A stretch of DNA of 34,181 nt from an uncultured bacterium (GTDB taxonomy: Bacteria > Pseudomonadota > Gammaproteobacteria > Burkholderiales > CAIKXV01), in assembly GCA_903873475.1 (NCBI GenBank), contig CAIQON010000112.1:1-34181 (forward strand), written 5' to 3'. Shown piece after piece: positions 17,356-29,914 of this stretch. The notes under the pieces were generated by a model. That model had not been told where the DNA came from and made no database searches. It was given only the letters and a program-made list of their open reading frames with translations. Position 1 is the stretch's first letter, and each line of letters begins with the position of its first letter. The position numbers and the translations under genes were made by a program.

Positions 17356-17955
17356 TCAGGCCCCCGGCATGCCGACGCGGGCCGGCACGTCCACGGGCGG
17401 CGGGACCTCGGGCCAACGGCGCGCGCCGGACAGTGGTGTGGCGGCGCTGGCCATCGCGATCGAGGCAGTGGACATGCAGCACGCGGTACCCGCACGGCTG
17501 GACATCGCGCCGGCTACCGTCGGCTCGACCCATTCATGGCTTGCGTCCGCCGAGGGCGCGGACAGTTCGACCAGCGCAGGCTGGGGCATCGGCGTCACTT
17601 CATCGCCGGGCAGCGGCATCCCCGCCGGCAGCTCCGCGCGCGGCAACGGCGTACCTTGCGCTTCGCCGCGCGCCAGCGCTTCCAGGTCACCGGCCGTGTT
17701 GCGCGCGTCGGTCTCGAACGAGTTGAACGAAGACTGCACGGAACCCGCAGTCTCTTCGACCGTCTGCCGGAACTTGCGCAGTTCTTCGAGTTCCATCTCG
17801 CGCGTGATGTCGGACTTCACGTCGGCGACATAGCGCTGCATGCGCCCGATCAGGTGGCCGACGGTCTTGGCGACCTTGGGCAGGCGCTCCGGGCCGAGCA
17901 CGACCAGCGCGACGACCGCGATCACCATCATTTCCGAGAAGCCGAGGTCGAGCAT
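17356..17955 (-). CDS. tatB: Tat translocase subunit TatB
   Basis: 199 aa; MLDLGFSEMMVIAVVALVVLGPERLPKVAKTVGHLIGRMQRYVADVKSDI. Confidence 0.95.
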   Translation of the reverse strand: MLDLGFSEMMVIAVVALVVLGPERLPKVAKTVGHLIGRMQRYVADVKSDITREMELEELRKFRQTVEETAGSVQSSFNSFETDARNTAGDLEALARGEAQGTPLPRAELPAGMPLPGDEVTPMPQPALVELSAPSADASHEWVEPTVAGAMSSRAGTACCMSTASIAMASAATPLSGARRWPEVPPPVDVPARVGMPGA

Positions 17956-18017
17956 CGCCAGGGCCGCCTATGCGACCGGGTCGGCCGTGCCGCGCATCCG
18001 GGCCGGAAGTATGCGGG

Positions 18018-18272
18018 TCAAACCTTGCTTTCGGACTTGCTCTTGACCTCACCCTCGATCGTCTGGCCCGAGATCTGCTGCGAGGCGGTGCCGGGGGCGG
18101 AGGCGGCGCCGGTACCGGTAGCGGGCTTGTCGTCCTCGGGCTTCATGCCTTCCTTGAACCCCTTGATCGCGCTGCCCATGTCCTTGCCGAGGTTTCCGAG
18201 TTTCTTGGTGCCGAACACCAGCACCACGACCAGCAGGACGATCAACCAGTGCCAGATGCTGAACGAACCCAT
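18018..18272 (-). CDS. tatA: Tat translocase subunit TatA
   Basis: 84 aa from ATG 18272: [44 protein letters not shown]. Confidence 0.95.
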   Translation of the reverse strand: MGSFSIWHWLIVLLVVVLVFGTKKLGNLGKDMGSAIKGFKEGMKPEDDKPATGTGAASAPGTASQQISGQTIEGEVKSKSESKV

Positions 18273-18390
18273 GACGATGCTCCTTGTCGGTCGAGCGGCG
18301 CGCAGGCCGCCGGCGGCGTGATCCGGGATTGAAAATGAGGGACTGCAAGAAACTGGTGTGATGCTGGACGCGGGCGTGTCCCGCCGCCGA

Positions 18391-18717
18391 TCATCCGGCG
18401 TTCCTGGCCTTCTTCTCGTCGTGGCCCGACACACCCTCGCGCCGTGCCAGTTCGTCGAGTACATCGCCGGGACGCAGGCCATGGAAGGCAAGCAGCACCA
18501 TGCCGTGGAACCAGAGGTCAGCCATCTCTCTGATCAGGTGCAGTTTATCACCGTCCTTCGACGCCATTAGCGTCTCGGCCGACTCCTCCGCCAGCTTCTT
18601 GAGGATGGCGTCTTCGCCCTTGTGGAACAGGCTGGCCACGTACGAGCTGCCCGGATCGGCCAGCTTGCGCGACTCGAGCGTGTCCGCCAGTCTTTCGAGG
18701 ATGGGTTGGTGTTCCAT
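18391..18717 (-). CDS. hisE: Phosphoribosyl-ATP diphosphatase
   Basis: 108 aa from ATG 18717; [67 protein letters not shown]. Confidence 0.95.
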   Translation of the reverse strand: MEHQPILERLADTLESRKLADPGSSYVASLFHKGEDAILKKLAEESAETLMASKDGDKLHLIREMADLWFHGMVLLAFHGLRPGDVLDELARREGVSGHDEKKARNAG

Positions 18718-18721
18718 GGTG

Positions 18722-19121
18722 TCAGTCGGTACGGCCGTAGATTTCGCCGGGCGGGCGCAGCACCGGGTCGGTGGCGACCCAGCCGTCGGCCTCGAGCCGG
18801 CGGTAGAAGCAGCTTGCCCGGCCCGTGTGGCAGGCAATGCCGCCGACCTGTTCGATCAGCAGCAGGATGACGTCTTCATCGCAATCGAGCCGGATCTCGG
18901 CCACCTTCTGCAGGTGGCCCGACTCCTCGCCCTTGCGCCACAGTTTGCCACGCGAACGTGACCAGTAATGCGCGAAACCGGTCTGACGGGTGAGCGCGAG
19001 GGCCTCCCGGTTCATCCAGGCGAACATCAGGATGCGGCCGCCGGAGGCGTCCTGCGCGATCGCCGGGATCAGCCCGGCCGCGTCGAAGGCGACCTCGTCG
19101 AGCCACGCATCGGTGCCCCAT
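18722..19121 (-). CDS. hisI: Phosphoribosyl-AMP cyclohydrolase; expected ATG (19121) is out of frame by one base with the body of the gene
   Basis: [105 protein letters not shown] is HisI; ATG 1 nt after the hisF stop reads [10 protein letters not shown] in another frame. Confidence 0.9.
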
Positions 19122-19122
19122 G

Positions 19123-19896
19123 CTAGAGCCTTACCTCGACGCCGGCGGCAGCCATCGCCCGCTTGACCTCGCCAACCGTATGGTCGCCGTAGTGGAAGAT
19201 GCTGGCGGCCAGCACCGCATCCGCATGGCCGAGCGTCACGCCCTCGACCATGTCGCCGATCGAACCGACGCCACCGCTGGCGATGATCGGGATGGACAGG
19301 GTGTCGGAGAACGCACGAGTGAGCGCGAGGTCGAAGCCGACCCGCGTGCCGTCGCGGTCCATGCTGGTCAGCAGGATCTCGCCCGCGCCGTTGGCCTGCA
19401 TCCGCTGTCCCCACTCGAGGGCGTCGAGGCCGGTCGCGCGCCGCCCGCCGTGGGTGAAGACCTCCCAGCGCGGCGCGTCGTCCGGCGTGCCCGGGACCCG
19501 CTTCGCGTCCACGGCCACGACGATGCACTGCGACCCGTAGCGGCCAGCCGCTTCGCGCACGAATTCCGGCGACTGCACGGCAGCGGTGTTGATGCTGACC
19601 TTGTCGGCGCCGGCATTGAGCAGCGAACGCACGTCGGCCACCGTGCGCACGCCACCGCCGACGGTGAGCGGGATGAAGACCTGCGCGGCCACGGCCTCGA
19701 CCATCGACAGCAGCGTGCTGCGCTCGTCGCTGCTCGCCGTGATGTCGAGGAAGGTGAGCTCGTCCGCGCCCTGCTCGTCGTAGCGGCGCGCGACCTCGAC
19801 CGGGTCGCCGGCATCGCGCAGGTCGACGAAATTCACGCCCTTGACCACCCGGCCGCCAGCGACGTCCAGGCAGGGGATGATGCGCTTCGCGAGCAT
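19123..19896 (-). CDS. hisF: Imidazole glycerol phosphate synthase subunit HisF
   Basis: 257 aa; [55 protein letters not shown]. Confidence 0.97.
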   Translation of the reverse strand: MLAKRIIPCLDVAGGRVVKGVNFVDLRDAGDPVEVARRYDEQGADELTFLDITASSDERSTLLSMVEAVAAQVFIPLTVGGGVRTVADVRSLLNAGADKVSINTAAVQSPEFVREAAGRYGSQCIVVAVDAKRVPGTPDDAPRWEVFTHGGRRATGLDALEWGQRMQANGAGEILLTSMDRDGTRVGFDLALTRAFSDTLSIPIIASGGVGSIGDMVEGVTLGHADAVLAASIFHYGDHTVGEVKRAMAAAGVEVRL

Positions 19897-19899
19897 CGC

Positions 19900-20661
19900 T
19901 CAGGCGCCCGGCGCGGGTACGGGCGGCGACAGGGTGTCGGCCAGCCGCTGGGCTTCGCCGAAATCGATCGTGCCTTCATAGATCGCACGGCCGGTGATCG
20001 CGCCCGATATGCCCTCGCCCTCGACCTCGCACAGCCTGCGCACGTCGTCGAGGTTGGTCAGGCCGCCGCTGGCGATCACCGGAATCGTCAGTTGCCGGGC
20101 CAGCCGGACCGTCGCCTCGATGTTGATGCCGCTGAGCATGCCGTCGCGGCCGATGTCGGTGTAGATCACCGCTTCCACGCCGTAATCCTGGAACTTCCTG
20201 GCCAGGTCGCCGACTTCATGGCCGGTCATCTTCGACCAGCCGTCGACGGCAACCTTGCCGTCCCTGGCATCGAGCCCGACGATGATGTGGCCGGGGAACG
20301 CGCCGCAGGCGTCATGCAGGAAGCCGGGCGTCTTCACCGCGGCCGTGCCCACGATCACGTACGACACGCCGTCGTCGAGGTAGCGCTCGATCGTGTCGAG
20401 GTCGCGGATGCCACCGCCGAGCTGGATCGGGATGCGATCGCCGATCGCCCTGACGATGTCCTTGATCGCCGGTTCGTTCTTCGGCTTGCCGGCGACCGCG
20501 CCGTTCAGGTCGACGATGTGCAGCCGGCGCGCGCCCTGGTCGAGCCACTGCTTCGCCATGTCGCCCGGCTGGTCGGAGTAGACGGTCGCGCCGTTCATGT
20601 CGCCCTGGCGCAGCCGCACGCAGCCGCCGTCCTTCAGGTCGATCGCGGGAATCAGGAGCAT
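19900..20661 (-). CDS. hisA: HisA phosphoribosylformimino-AICAR ribotide isomerase
   Basis: 253 aa from ATG 20661: [39 protein letters not shown]. Confidence 0.97.
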   Translation of the reverse strand: MLLIPAIDLKDGGCVRLRQGDMNGATVYSDQPGDMAKQWLDQGARRLHIVDLNGAVAGKPKNEPAIKDIVRAIGDRIPIQLGGGIRDLDTIERYLDDGVSYVIVGTAAVKTPGFLHDACGAFPGHIIVGLDARDGKVAVDGWSKMTGHEVGDLARKFQDYGVEAVIYTDIGRDGMLSGINIEATVRLARQLTIPVIASGGLTNLDDVRRLCEVEGEGISGAITGRAIYEGTIDFGEAQRLADTLSPPVPAPGA

Positions 20662-21323
20662 GTTGCATCCTCGGTGATCGTTCCTGCGCGGACATCCCAG
20701 CGGACGAAATTCGCCAGCAGCCGCAGGCCTGCCCGGTGGCTCTTCTCGGGATGGAACTGCACGGCGAACAGGTTGCCGCGGGCAACCGCGCAGCAGAACG
20801 GGAACGGATAGTGGCTGTAGCCGGCGACCAGATCGGGGCGCGCCGGCTGGGGGAAGTAGCTGTGCACGAAATAGAAGCGGGTAGCGTCGGGGATGCCAGC
20901 CCACATGGGATGCGCTTCGGACTGGTGCACTTCGTTCCACCCCATGTGTGGCACCTTCAGGCGATTGCCGGCCGCATCGAACATCGCCTCTGGCGGGAAG
21001 CGGATCACCTCGCCCGGCAGCACCGACAGCCCGGGCGTATCCGCCTCTTCGGAGCGGTCGAACAGCATCTGCAGGCCGATGCAGATGCCGAGGAACGGAC
21101 GGCTGGCCGCTGCTTCGAGCACGGCCGCACGCAGGTTTCGGGCCTGCAGTTCGCGCATGCAGTCGCGCATCGCGCCCTGCCCGGGGAACACCACCCGTTC
21201 GGCATCACCGATCACGGCCGGGTCGTCGGTGACGACCACGGGTACCCTGTCGGCGACGTGTTCGATGGCCTTGGCCACCGAACGCAGGTTGCCCATGCCG
21301 TAATCGACTACAGCGATCGTCAT
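20652..21323 (-). CDS. hisH: Imidazole glycerol phosphate synthase subunit HisH (glutamine amidotransferase)
   Basis: 223 aa; [39 protein letters not shown]. Confidence 0.97.
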   Translation of the reverse strand: MTIAVVDYGMGNLRSVAKAIEHVADRVPVVVTDDPAVIGDAERVVFPGQGAMRDCMRELQARNLRAAVLEAAASRPFLGICIGLQMLFDRSEEADTPGLSVLPGEVIRFPPEAMFDAAGNRLKVPHMGWNEVHQSEAHPMWAGIPDATRFYFVHSYFPQPARPDLVAGYSHYPFPFCCAVARGNLFAVQFHPEKSHRAGLRLLANFVRWDVRAGTITEDATCS

Positions 21324-21388
21324 CGCGCGCTCTTGCTCAACGTGGATTCAACGGAAAAAGGGACGGGCCGCGCTGGCGCAGGGCCGGC

Positions 21389-21976
21389 TCAGAGTGTGCC
21401 CTTGGTGGAAGGGACGGCGTCGACCGCGCGCGGGTCGATTTCCACCGCCATCCGCAGCGCACGGCCGAACGCCTTGAAGATCGTCTCGGCCTGGTGGTGC
21501 GCGTTGCGGCCCTTCAGGTTGTCGATGTGCAGCGTGGCCTGCGCGTGGTTGACGAAACCCTGGAAGAATTCGTACACGAGGTCGGCATCGAACTCGCCGA
21601 TGCGCGCACGCGTGAACTCGACCTGCATGTCGAGGCCGGGACGACCCGAAAGGTCGACCACCACCCGCGACAGCGCCTCGTCGAGCGGCACGTAGGCATG
21701 GCCATAGCGGCGCACGCCCCGCTTGTCGCCGACCGCCTGCGCCAGCGCCTGGCCGAGCGTGATGCCGACATCCTCGACGGTGTGGTGGGCATCGATGTGC
21801 AGGTCGCCGGCCGCGCGGATGTCGAGGTCGAACAACCCATGGCGCGCGATCTGCTCGACCATGTGATCGAGGAAGGGCACGCCGGTCGCGATCGAATACA
21901 CCCCCGTGCCATCGACGTTCAGCGTGACGTCGATCGAGGTCTCCTGGGTCTTGCGATGTACGGTGGCCTGACGCAT
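21389..21976 (-). CDS. hisB: Imidazoleglycerol-phosphate dehydratase
   Basis: 195 aa; [56 protein letters not shown]. Confidence 0.97.
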   Translation of the reverse strand: MRQATVHRKTQETSIDVTLNVDGTGVYSIATGVPFLDHMVEQIARHGLFDLDIRAAGDLHIDAHHTVEDVGITLGQALAQAVGDKRGVRRYGHAYVPLDEALSRVVVDLSGRPGLDMQVEFTRARIGEFDADLVYEFFQGFVNHAQATLHIDNLKGRNAHHQAETIFKAFGRALRMAVEIDPRAVDAVPSTKGTL

Positions 21977-21985
21977 GGGTGAAGG

Positions 21986-23080
21986 TTAACCCAAATCCGC
22001 CACGGCTTCGTGCAGCGCCGCAATGAAGCGCCGGTTCTCGGCCGGCGTGCCGACCGTCACCCGCAGGCAGTCGGCGAGCAGCGCGTGCGCGCGCGACACG
22101 TTCTTGACCAGTACCCCGCGCGCGACCAGTGCATCGAACAGCGCAGCCGCCCGGGGAATCCGGAACAGCAGGAAGTTCGCCTCCGACGGGAAGACCTCGG
22201 CTCCGGGTACGGCCCGCAGCGCTTCGGCCAGCACCGAACGGTCGACGCGGATGGCCGCGGCCTGCGCCGCGAGGGCGGGATAGCTGTCGAGCAGCCGCGT
22301 CGCGGCGATCTGGGTCAGCACATTGACGTTGTACGGCAGGCGCAGCTTGTCGAGCTGCTCGAGCCAGGCCGGCGCGCCGACCAGGAAGCCCAGGCGCAGG
22401 CCCGCCATGCCCAGCTTCGAGAACGTGCGCATCACGAGCACGTTGGGCAGCCGTGCCGCGAGCTCGAGGTGGCTGCTGTCGCCGAACGCGTAGTAGGCTT
22501 CGTCAACCACCAGCAGACCGGGCGCGGCCGCCGCGATGCGCTCGATGTCGGCACGCGCGAACGTGTTGCCGGTCGGGTTGTTCGGCGTCGCGAGGAACAT
22601 CACCGCCGGACGCTCGGCCTCGAGCATGTGCAGCACGGCGTCCATGTCGAGCGAGAAATCCGCGCGCAGCGGGCATGACGCGTAGCGCAGGCCGGTGAAG
22701 GTCGCGATCATCCGGAACATCACGAACGTCGGCTCGACCGAGGCCAGCACCGCACCGGGCTTCGCCACCGCCATCGCCAGCAACTGGATGATCTCGTCGG
22801 AACCGTTGCCCAGCAGGATGTCGCAACCGGCCGGCACGTCGAGCGCGCGGCGGATGGACGCCTTCAGCGCGCGCGCATCGGCCTCGGGATAGCGGTTCAC
22901 CGGCGCCGCGCCGAGCAGCGCGCCGAGGCCTGCCGCGAGGTCGTCCGGCAACGGGTAGGGGTTCTCCATCGCATCGAGCTTCACCATGCCGGCCGAAGCT
23001 GGCACGTGATAGGCCGACAACGCGAGCAGTTCCTCGCGGATCAGCGACTGCGGCGTCGCCGCGCCGTTGGCTTCGCTCAT
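21986..23080 (-). CDS. hisC: Histidinol-phosphate aminotransferase
   Basis: 364 aa; [60 protein letters not shown]. Confidence 0.97.
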   Translation of the reverse strand: MSEANGAATPQSLIREELLALSAYHVPASAGMVKLDAMENPYPLPDDLAAGLGALLGAAPVNRYPEADARALKASIRRALDVPAGCDILLGNGSDEIIQLLAMAVAKPGAVLASVEPTFVMFRMIATFTGLRYASCPLRADFSLDMDAVLHMLEAERPAVMFLATPNNPTGNTFARADIERIAAAAPGLLVVDEAYYAFGDSSHLELAARLPNVLVMRTFSKLGMAGLRLGFLVGAPAWLEQLDKLRLPYNVNVLTQIAATRLLDSYPALAAQAAAIRVDRSVLAEALRAVPGAEVFPSEANFLLFRIPRAAALFDALVARGVLVKNVSRAHALLADCLRVTVGTPAENRRFIAALHEAVADLG

Positions 23081-24426
23081 GCCGCCCCCCGGCGCTTCGG
23101 CTTCAAGCGGAACTCGGCCGCGCGTGCATGTGCTTCGAGCCCTTCCGCGCGCGCGAGCACGCTCGCGATGCCGCCCAGCGCATCGGCGCCGCGCGGCGTG
23201 ACCTCGATCACGCTGGTGCGCTTCTGGAAGTCGTACACGCCCAGCGGCGAGGAAAAGCGCGCCGTGCGCGCGGTCGGCAGCACATGGTTGGAGCCTGCGC
23301 AGTAGTCGCCCAGCGTCTCGGACGTGTAGTGGCCGACGAAGATCGCACCCGCATGGCGGATGCGCTCGACCAGCGGCCGCGGATCACGCACCGAGAGTTC
23401 GAGGTGCTCGGGCGCGATCCGGTCGGCGATCGTGCAGGCTTCAGCAAGGCTCTTCACGCGCACCAGTGCACCACGCGAGGCGAGCGACTTCGCGATCACC
23501 TCGCGCCGGGCCATGCCGGGCAGCAGCCGGGCGATCGCGGACTGCACCGCGGTCAGCAGGCGCAGGCTCGGCGTAAGCAGGATCGACTGCGCCATCTCGT
23601 CGTGTTCGGCCTGCGAGAACAGGTCCATCGCGATCCAGTCGGGGTTGGCCGATTCGTCGGCGATGACCAGTATCTCGGACGGACCGGCAATCATGTCGAT
23701 GCCGACGGTTCCGAACACGCGGCGCTTCGCAGCCGCGACATAGGCGTTGCCCGGGCCGGTGATCTTGTCCACCGCAGGCACCGTCGCGGTGCCGTAGGCC
23801 AGCGCCGCGACCGCCTGCGCACCGCCGATCGTGAACGCGCGGTCGACGCCGGCAAGCCTCGCCGCCGCAAGCACCAGCGTGTTTCGCTCGCCGCCAGGCG
23901 TCGGCACGACCATCACCACCTCGCGCACGCCAGCCACCTTCGCCGGCACCGCGTTCATCAGCAGCGACGACGGGTACGCGGCCTTGCCGCCGGGCACGTA
24001 CAGCCCGGCCCGGTCGAGCGGACGCACCAGCTGTCCGAGCCGGGAACCATGCGCGTCGGTGAACTGCCACGACTTCGCGACCTGCCGCTCGTGGTAGTCG
24101 CGGATGCGCGTGTGCGCGGCCTGCAGCGCGCGCCGCTCGATGGCGCCGAGCGCCTTCCAGGCAGCGGCCAGTTCGGCCCGGGTGAGCTCGAGCGCACCCG
24201 CGTTGCGCACCGTCATGCGGTCGAAGCGCCGGGTGTACGCGACAAGCGCGCGATCGCCGTCGCGCCGCACGTCGTCGACGATCGTCGCGACGGCCGACTC
24301 GATCGCCGGATCGGACGACGCATCGAAGGCGGTCAGCGCGGCCAGCGCGGCGTCGAAACCGCGGGCACTGCTGTCGAGGGTGCGAACCAGCAGCGAACCG
24401 GCGACGGCGGTCTTGCGCTCAGCCAT
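23077..24426 (-). CDS. hisD: Histidinol dehydrogenase
   Basis: 449 aa; [66 protein letters not shown]. Confidence 0.97.
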   Translation of the reverse strand: MAERKTAVAGSLLVRTLDSSARGFDAALAALTAFDASSDPAIESAVATIVDDVRRDGDRALVAYTRRFDRMTVRNAGALELTRAELAAAWKALGAIERRALQAAHTRIRDYHERQVAKSWQFTDAHGSRLGQLVRPLDRAGLYVPGGKAAYPSSLLMNAVPAKVAGVREVVMVVPTPGGERNTLVLAAARLAGVDRAFTIGGAQAVAALAYGTATVPAVDKITGPGNAYVAAAKRRVFGTVGIDMIAGPSEILVIADESANPDWIAMDLFSQAEHDEMAQSILLTPSLRLLTAVQSAIARLLPGMARREVIAKSLASRGALVRVKSLAEACTIADRIAPEHLELSVRDPRPLVERIRHAGAIFVGHYTSETLGDYCAGSNHVLPTARTARFSSPLGVYDFQKRTSVIEVTPRGADALGGIASVLARAEGLEAHARAAEFRLKPKRRGAA

Positions 24427-25105
24427 GGGCGGCCTCCAGGCGGCGCGCGCGTGCGGCGGCTGCAGCCAGCGCCACGGTGTCTATCAGTGGCCGCAGCGTC
24501 TCGCGCTTGAGCCGCAGCGCAGCCGGGTTGACGATCAGCCTCGCACTCACCAGGGAAATCTCCTCGACGGCGACCAGGTTGTTCGCCTTGAGCGTATTGC
24601 CGGTGTCGACCAGGTCGACGATCACGTCGGCCAGCCCGGTCAGCGGCGCGAGTTCCATCGAACCATACAGCTTGATCAGGTCGACATGCAGGCCCTTGCC
24701 CGCGAAGTGCTCGCGCGCGGTGCGTTCGAACTTGGTCGCCGCGCGCAGGCGGCGCCGCTGCGCGACCGCGGCGGCGTAATCGAAATCGGAGCGCGCGGCG
24801 ACCACCATCCGGCAGCGGGCGATATCGAGGTCGACCGGCTGGTAGAGGCCGCTGCCGCCGTGTTCGTCGAGCACGTCCTTGCCAGCGACGCCGACATCAG
24901 CCCCGCCGAACTGCACGTAGGTCGGCACGTCGGTCGCGCGCACGATCACCAGCCTCACGTCGGGACGGTTGGTCGGGATGATCAGCTTGCGGGAGCGTTC
25001 GGGGTCGATCGCCGGCACCAGGCCGGCCTGTGCGAGCAGCGGCAGCGTGTCGTCGTAGATGCGGCCCTTGGACAGCGCGATGGTGATGATCGGTGCGGAG
25101 GTCAA
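24419..25105 (-). CDS. hisG: ATP phosphoribosyltransferase catalytic subunit, short form
   Basis: 228 aa; [46 protein letters not shown]; lacks the C-terminal regulatory domain, so HisZ is expected elsewhere. Confidence 0.95.
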   Translation of the reverse strand: MTSAPIITIALSKGRIYDDTLPLLAQAGLVPAIDPERSRKLIIPTNRPDVRLVIVRATDVPTYVQFGGADVGVAGKDVLDEHGGSGLYQPVDLDIARCRMVVAARSDFDYAAAVAQRRRLRAATKFERTAREHFAGKGLHVDLIKLYGSMELAPLTGLADVIVDLVDTGNTLKANNLVAVEEISLVSARLIVNPAALRLKRETLRPLIDTVALAAAAARARRLEAAHG

Positions 25106-25147
25106 TTCAGCGGTTCCGTTGCGGATGCGGGTCGGTGGAGGTCGCGC

Positions 25148-26434
<1,287 letters not shown>

Positions 26435-27235
26435 TCAGTGACGCAGCTTGTAGCCGCTCTTGAGCAGTAGCATCGCCCAGCCGTTGACGGCCAGCACGCA
26501 GGCCGCGACGACCGTGAGCGACAGCCATGGCGAAACGTCAGCCGCGCCGAAGAAGCCCCAGCGGAAGCCATCCACCATGTAGAAGACCGGGTTCAGGTGC
26601 GAGGCGGCCTGCCAGAACGGCGGCAGGGTCTGCACCGAATAGAAGACGCCGGCGAGGAAGGTCAGCGGCACCACCACGAAGTGCTGGAACGCCGACAACT
26701 GGTCGACCTTGTCGGAATAGATGCCAGCCACCAGGCCGAGGGCGCCGAGCGATGCCGATCCGAGCACCGCGAAGGCGACGACCGCGAACGGATGGGCGAC
26801 CGGCAGCGGCGCGAACCATGCACCGACCAGCAACACGGCCGCGCCGCACAGGAAGCCGCGCAGCATCGATGCCAGGACGTAGGCGCCGACGATCTCGGCC
26901 GGCGACAGCGGCGGCAGCAGGATGAACACGAGGTTACCGGTCATCTTCGACTGGATCATCGAGGACGATGTGTTGGCAAAGGCGTTCTGCAAGGCGGCCA
27001 TCATCGCCAGGCCGGGCACCAGGAACGAGCTGTAGGCCACGCCCGGGAATACCTCGACATGGTTCGCCAGCACATGGGCGAAGATCATCAGGTAGAGCAC
27101 GGTGGTCACCACCGGGGCGAACACCGTCTGCATGCTCACCTTCCAGAAACGCAGCGTCTCCTTGTAGAGGAGCGTGACGAAGCCGCCACGGACGTCGGTG
27201 GCCGGAAGGGCGGTCGGGAGCAGGTGTTCGGACAA
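26435..27235 (-). CDS. ABC-2 type transporter permease
   Basis: 266 aa (TTG start in track); LYKETLRFWKVSMQTVFAPVVTTVLYLMIFAHVL, SSSMIQSKMTGNLVFILLPPLSPAEIVGAYVLASMLRG. Confidence 0.9.
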   Translation of the reverse strand: MSEHLLPTALPATDVRGGFVTLLYKETLRFWKVSMQTVFAPVVTTVLYLMIFAHVLANHVEVFPGVAYSSFLVPGLAMMAALQNAFANTSSSMIQSKMTGNLVFILLPPLSPAEIVGAYVLASMLRGFLCGAAVLLVGAWFAPLPVAHPFAVVAFAVLGSASLGALGLVAGIYSDKVDQLSAFQHFVVVPLTFLAGVFYSVQTLPPFWQAASHLNPVFYMVDGFRWGFFGAADVSPWLSLTVVAACVLAVNGWAMLLLKSGYKLRH

Positions 27236-27420
27236 GGAGGCAGCCGCCAGCAGTGTGGGCAGCGTCGGCAGACGCCGCGGATTCGCCGCCGGTGGCCCGG
27301 CGCTGATCGACCGCGGATTTTACACCCCCTGCCAGCCCGCCGGCCTCGGCAAACGTTTCGCGCGGGCGTTTTTCCCGCCGCCGCTGCGCCGCGTCGGTGT
27401 TCGGAGGCGCTCAGGCAACG

Positions 27421-28644
27421 TCAGGCAGCCTCCCGGCGCCGTATCGCCAGCAGCGCAAGGACCGCTGCCGCCATCAGGCCTGCCGTGATCGCGACCGCAG
27501 CCCCGCCCAGCGCATCCACCGCGATTCCGAAGGCGAAGGGGGCGATCGCCTGCGCGATGCGCGCGATCCCTCCGATACGGCCGAGCAGCGCGCCGTATCC
27601 GTCCGGGCCGAACAGCCACAGCGGCAGCGTGCCACGGGCGATCGTCACCAGGCCGTTGGTGGCCCCGTGCAACATCGCGAACAGCACGGCGGCAGGCGCG
27701 CCGAAGACCAGCAGCGCCAGTGCGCCGACCGGGTGCATCGCCAGCGCGACCCGCGCACTGACCAGAGGCGTGACCCGGCGTGCCAGGGCGAACTCCACGA
27801 TCCGCGCCAGCACCTGCGCCGGACCGATCAGCATCCCGGCGAAGATCGCTGCAGCCGGGGTCGATCCCATCGCTTCGAGCAGCCGGATCATCTGGGTTGC
27901 CATGGCACCGGCGACGAACGCCGACGCGGCGAACACGAACCCCAGCAGCAGCATGGTCACGCGACGCTGTCGCGCCGCCGGGCCGGCGGCGGCCACGCTG
28001 TCATCCCGGGACGGCCCGTCCGTACCGGACGCCGTACCGTTGGCGTCTTTGCCGGCGGGCACGGCGGGCGCCGCCGACGGGCCGGGCAGCAGCCAGCGAT
28101 TGGCGGGCAGGCAGGCGCACAGGTGCATCAGCGCCCAGAAGACGCAGGCCGCGCGCCAGCCGTGGCCTGACTCGATGAGTGCGGTAATCGGCCAGCCCAC
28201 GGTGCTGGCAAAGCCGGCGATCAGCGTGATGCCCGTGATCGCCTGGCGCGAACGCTCGCGGTAGATGCCCACCAGCGTCGCGAACGCAGCATCGTAGAGG
28301 CCGGCCGCGATGCCGATGCCGATCACCAGCCATGCGGCGAACAGGCCGGCTGCGCCCTGCGCACCGGACAGCGCCAGCAGCCCGGCCGCGAGGATGATGT
28401 TGGAAGCACACAGGACGTCGCGCCCGCCACGCCGATCGATGATCCGGCCGGCGATCGGCCCCAGCACGCCGGACACCAGCAGTGCGAGCGAGAACGCCCC
28501 GAACACCACGCCCGGCGAGACGGCGAGGTCGCGCGCGATCGGGTCTGCCAGCACGGCCGGCAGATAGTAGCTGGACGCCCACGCGATGGTCTGGGTCGTC
28601 CCCAGGGTCGCGACCACAGAGCGGGCCGGGGCGACCGCACTCAT
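27421..28644 (-). CDS. MFS transporter
   Basis: 407 aa; 12-TM pattern, GRIIDRRGGRDVL, central hydrophilic loop. Confidence 0.88.
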   Translation of the reverse strand: MSAVAPARSVVATLGTTQTIAWASSYYLPAVLADPIARDLAVSPGVVFGAFSLALLVSGVLGPIAGRIIDRRGGRDVLCASNIILAAGLLALSGAQGAAGLFAAWLVIGIGIAAGLYDAAFATLVGIYRERSRQAITGITLIAGFASTVGWPITALIESGHGWRAACVFWALMHLCACLPANRWLLPGPSAAPAVPAGKDANGTASGTDGPSRDDSVAAAGPAARQRRVTMLLLGFVFAASAFVAGAMATQMIRLLEAMGSTPAAAIFAGMLIGPAQVLARIVEFALARRVTPLVSARVALAMHPVGALALLVFGAPAAVLFAMLHGATNGLVTIARGTLPLWLFGPDGYGALLGRIGGIARIAQAIAPFAFGIAVDALGGAAVAITAGLMAAAVLALLAIRRREAA

Positions 28645-28654
28645 CGGCAGGTGT

Positions 28655-29560
28655 TCAGGACCGGGTCATGACCTGCAGGAATACATCCTGCAGGTCGGGC
28701 TGGACCACGTCGAGTTCGAGCACCGATTCGCCAGACTGGCGCACCTCGGCAAGGATCCGCTCCAGTTCGGCATAGTCGCCGAGGGGGATCGTCAGCGCAT
28801 CGCCGTCGCGCACCGGTTGCCGCGCGGCCAGCGCCGCCGGCACGGTGCTGCCGGACAGCCGCAACCGGACGGTCTTCTGCGCATTGCGGGCGACCCGCAG
28901 CAGGTTCGCCGTGGTGTCCAGGGCGACGACACGGCCCTGCTTCAGCATGGCGATCCGGTTGCAAAGGGCCTCGGCCTCTTCCAGATAATGAGTGGTGAGC
29001 ACGATGGTATGCCCCGCGCGGTTCAGGCGTCCGATGAACGCCCACAGCCCCTGGCGCAGCGCGACGTCGACGCCCGCGGTCGGCTCGTCGAGCACCACCA
29101 CCGGGGGCTTGTGCACCAGTGCCTGCGCGACCAGCACGCGTCGCTTCATGCCGCCCGACAGCGCGCGCATGTTCGTATCGGCCTTGCCGGTGAGGTCGAG
29201 ACTGTCGAGCAGTTCGTCGATCCAGTCGTCGTTCCGGCGCAGTCCGAAATACCCGGACTGGATGCGCAGGGTCTCGCGCACCGTGAAGAACGGGTCGAAG
29301 ACCAGTTCCTGGGGCACCACCCCGAGATGGCGGCGTGCCGCACGGTAATCGTCGACCACGTCGTGGCCCATCACCGACGCCCGTCCGCTGCTGGCCCGGG
29401 CCAGGCCCGCCAGCACGCTGATCAACGTGGTCTTGCCGGCGCCGTTCGGTCCGAGCAGGCCGAAGAACTCGCCCGGCTCGACCCGCAGGTCTACGCCATC
29501 GAGCGCCTGCAGCGAACCGTAGCGCTTGGACAATCCTTCGATGGAGAGGGCCGCTGTCAC
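28655..29560 (-). CDS. ABC-2 type transporter ATP-binding protein
   Basis: 301 aa; GLLGPNGAGKTTLISVLAGL (Walker A), LSGGMKRRVLVAQALVHKPPVVVLDEPTAGVD. Confidence 0.93.
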   Translation of the reverse strand: MTAALSIEGLSKRYGSLQALDGVDLRVEPGEFFGLLGPNGAGKTTLISVLAGLARASSGRASVMGHDVVDDYRAARRHLGVVPQELVFDPFFTVRETLRIQSGYFGLRRNDDWIDELLDSLDLTGKADTNMRALSGGMKRRVLVAQALVHKPPVVVLDEPTAGVDVALRQGLWAFIGRLNRAGHTIVLTTHYLEEAEALCNRIAMLKQGRVVALDTTANLLRVARNAQKTVRLRLSGSTVPAALAARQPVRDGDALTIPLGDYAELERILAEVRQSGESVLELDVVQPDLQDVFLQVMTRS

Positions 29561-29596
29561 CGGGGACCCGTCGCGGCAGCGACGGTCAGGCCGGCC

Positions 29597-29914
29597 TCAA
29601 TCATTCGCAGGCGCCGTCAACAAGGCATCGACGCCGTACAGGGTGGCCAGCGTGACCAGCTTATGCGGCAGGTTCGAGTAACGGATGCCGGGTCCGCCCG
29701 CAGCCGACCGGCGCTGCCACTCGAAGAAGACCCCGATCGCCGCGGAATCGAAGTCGGTGAGGCCGGCGAGGTCGACCTCGACCGTCGCGTTGCCTGCGGT
29801 GGCCAGCAGCGCCGAGCCGGACGCGAGCACCGCAGGCGCCGACTCGATGGTGATCGCACCGTCGACCCGGAAGCGGCCGCTGCCGTCGGCGCGCAGGACC
29901 TCGGCGCCGTTCAC
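29597..29914 (-). CDS. mlaB: STAS-domain protein (MlaB-like)
   Basis: 105 aa; VEVDLAGLTDFDSAAIGVFFEWQRRS; placed directly downstream of mlaC with overlap. Confidence 0.8.
   Translation of the reverse strand: MNGAEVLRADGSGRFRVDGAITIESAPAVLASGSALLATAGNATVEVDLAGLTDFDSAAIGVFFEWQRRSAAGGPGIRYSNLPHKLVTLATLYGVDALLTAPAND

Noticed and set aside
16360-18321. 653-aa + strand ORF
   Set aside because: Antisense to tatC, tatB and tatA, which have clear family signatures; artefactual His/Arg/Asp-rich translation.
18876-19121. 81-aa [20 protein letters not shown]...
   Set aside because: It is the shifted frame of hisI starting at the expected hisI ATG; treated as evidence of a frameshift, not a separate gene.
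19120-20811. 563-aa + strand ORF
   Set aside because: Antisense to hisF, hisA and hisH; spurious high-GC shadow ORF.
26597-28264. 555-aa + strand ORF
   Set aside because: Antisense to the ABC-2 permease and MFS genes; no domain-like features.
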